The position numbers and the translations under genes were made by a program. Below the pieces are notes generated by a model. The model had not been told where the DNA came from and searched no databases. It worked only from the letters and a program-made list of their open reading frames with translations. From NCBI GenBank assembly GCA_030598885.1, contig JAUVOZ010000038.1, positions 1 to 13,660 of the forward strand: a stretch of 13,660 bases of DNA, given 5' to 3'. Below, piece by piece: positions 13,612 through 13,660 of this stretch (the stretch's first letter is position 1; each line of letters starts with the position of its first letter). The DNA is from Anaerolineae bacterium (GTDB lineage Bacteria; Chloroflexota; Anaerolineae; Anaerolineales; E44-bin32).

Positions 13612-13660
13612 CGTACCTTCAACCATGATGTTTTAATTGAGATAACCAACCCACTTCTCC

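Noticed and set aside
13612..13626. Upstream ATG as deoC start
   Set aside because: No Shine-Dalgarno before 13626, while the ATG at 13611 has GAAGG at four bases. It is not excluded, and the difference is five residues.

Overview
The window reads as a piece of a bacterial chromosome, most likely from the Chloroflexota (Anaerolineae-like). That guess rests on the protein style, the cdaA-ybbR-der-lepB neighbourhood and a deoC-type microcompartment locus. It is not proven, because there is no rRNA or other taxonomic marker here. The window has two blocks that converge near position 8345.

Left block (about 1-8331, all + strand): the tail of a TPR protein, a diadenylate cyclase (cdaA) with its YbbR/CdaR-type partner, the ribosome-assembly GTPase der, and signal peptidase I (lepB), which has its own extended -10 promoter and possibly a leaderless start. 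Next come an orphan YgiT-type zinc-finger protein, a REC-GAF-ATPase protein that looks like a degenerate histidine kinase, an unrecognised 177-residue protein, and triosephosphate isomerase (tpiA).

Right block (about 13611-8359, all - strand): a bacterial microcompartment (BMC) operon. In transcription order it holds deoC (deoxyribose-phosphate aldolase), a permuted tandem-domain gated-type shell protein (BMC-T), BMC-H, a EutN/BMC-P pentamer protein, a CoA-acylating aldehyde dehydrogenase, a standard BMC-T, and two more EutN/BMC-P proteins. Both enzymes carry N-terminal amphipathic helices set off by linkers, as expected of encapsulation peptides. The set matches what has been called the sugar-phosphate-utilising (SPU) type of BMC: 2-deoxyribose 5-phosphate is split to glyceraldehyde 3-phosphate and acetaldehyde inside the shell, and acetaldehyde is oxidised to acetyl-CoA. 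No phosphotransacylase or alcohol dehydrogenase for CoA and NAD recycling lies in the window; these may lie beyond the right edge or elsewhere. tpiA, convergent with the operon and 27 bases from it, would handle the glyceraldehyde 3-phosphate.

The least expected signals sit in the two roughly 190-base gaps flanking BMC-H. Each holds a small unannotated reading frame (45 and 47 codons) with a good Shine-Dalgarno sequence and operon-like spacing. One gap also holds a strong 14-base-pair hairpin with no U-tract. These are candidates for small BMC-associated proteins and for a shell-stoichiometry control element, and they are unproven.
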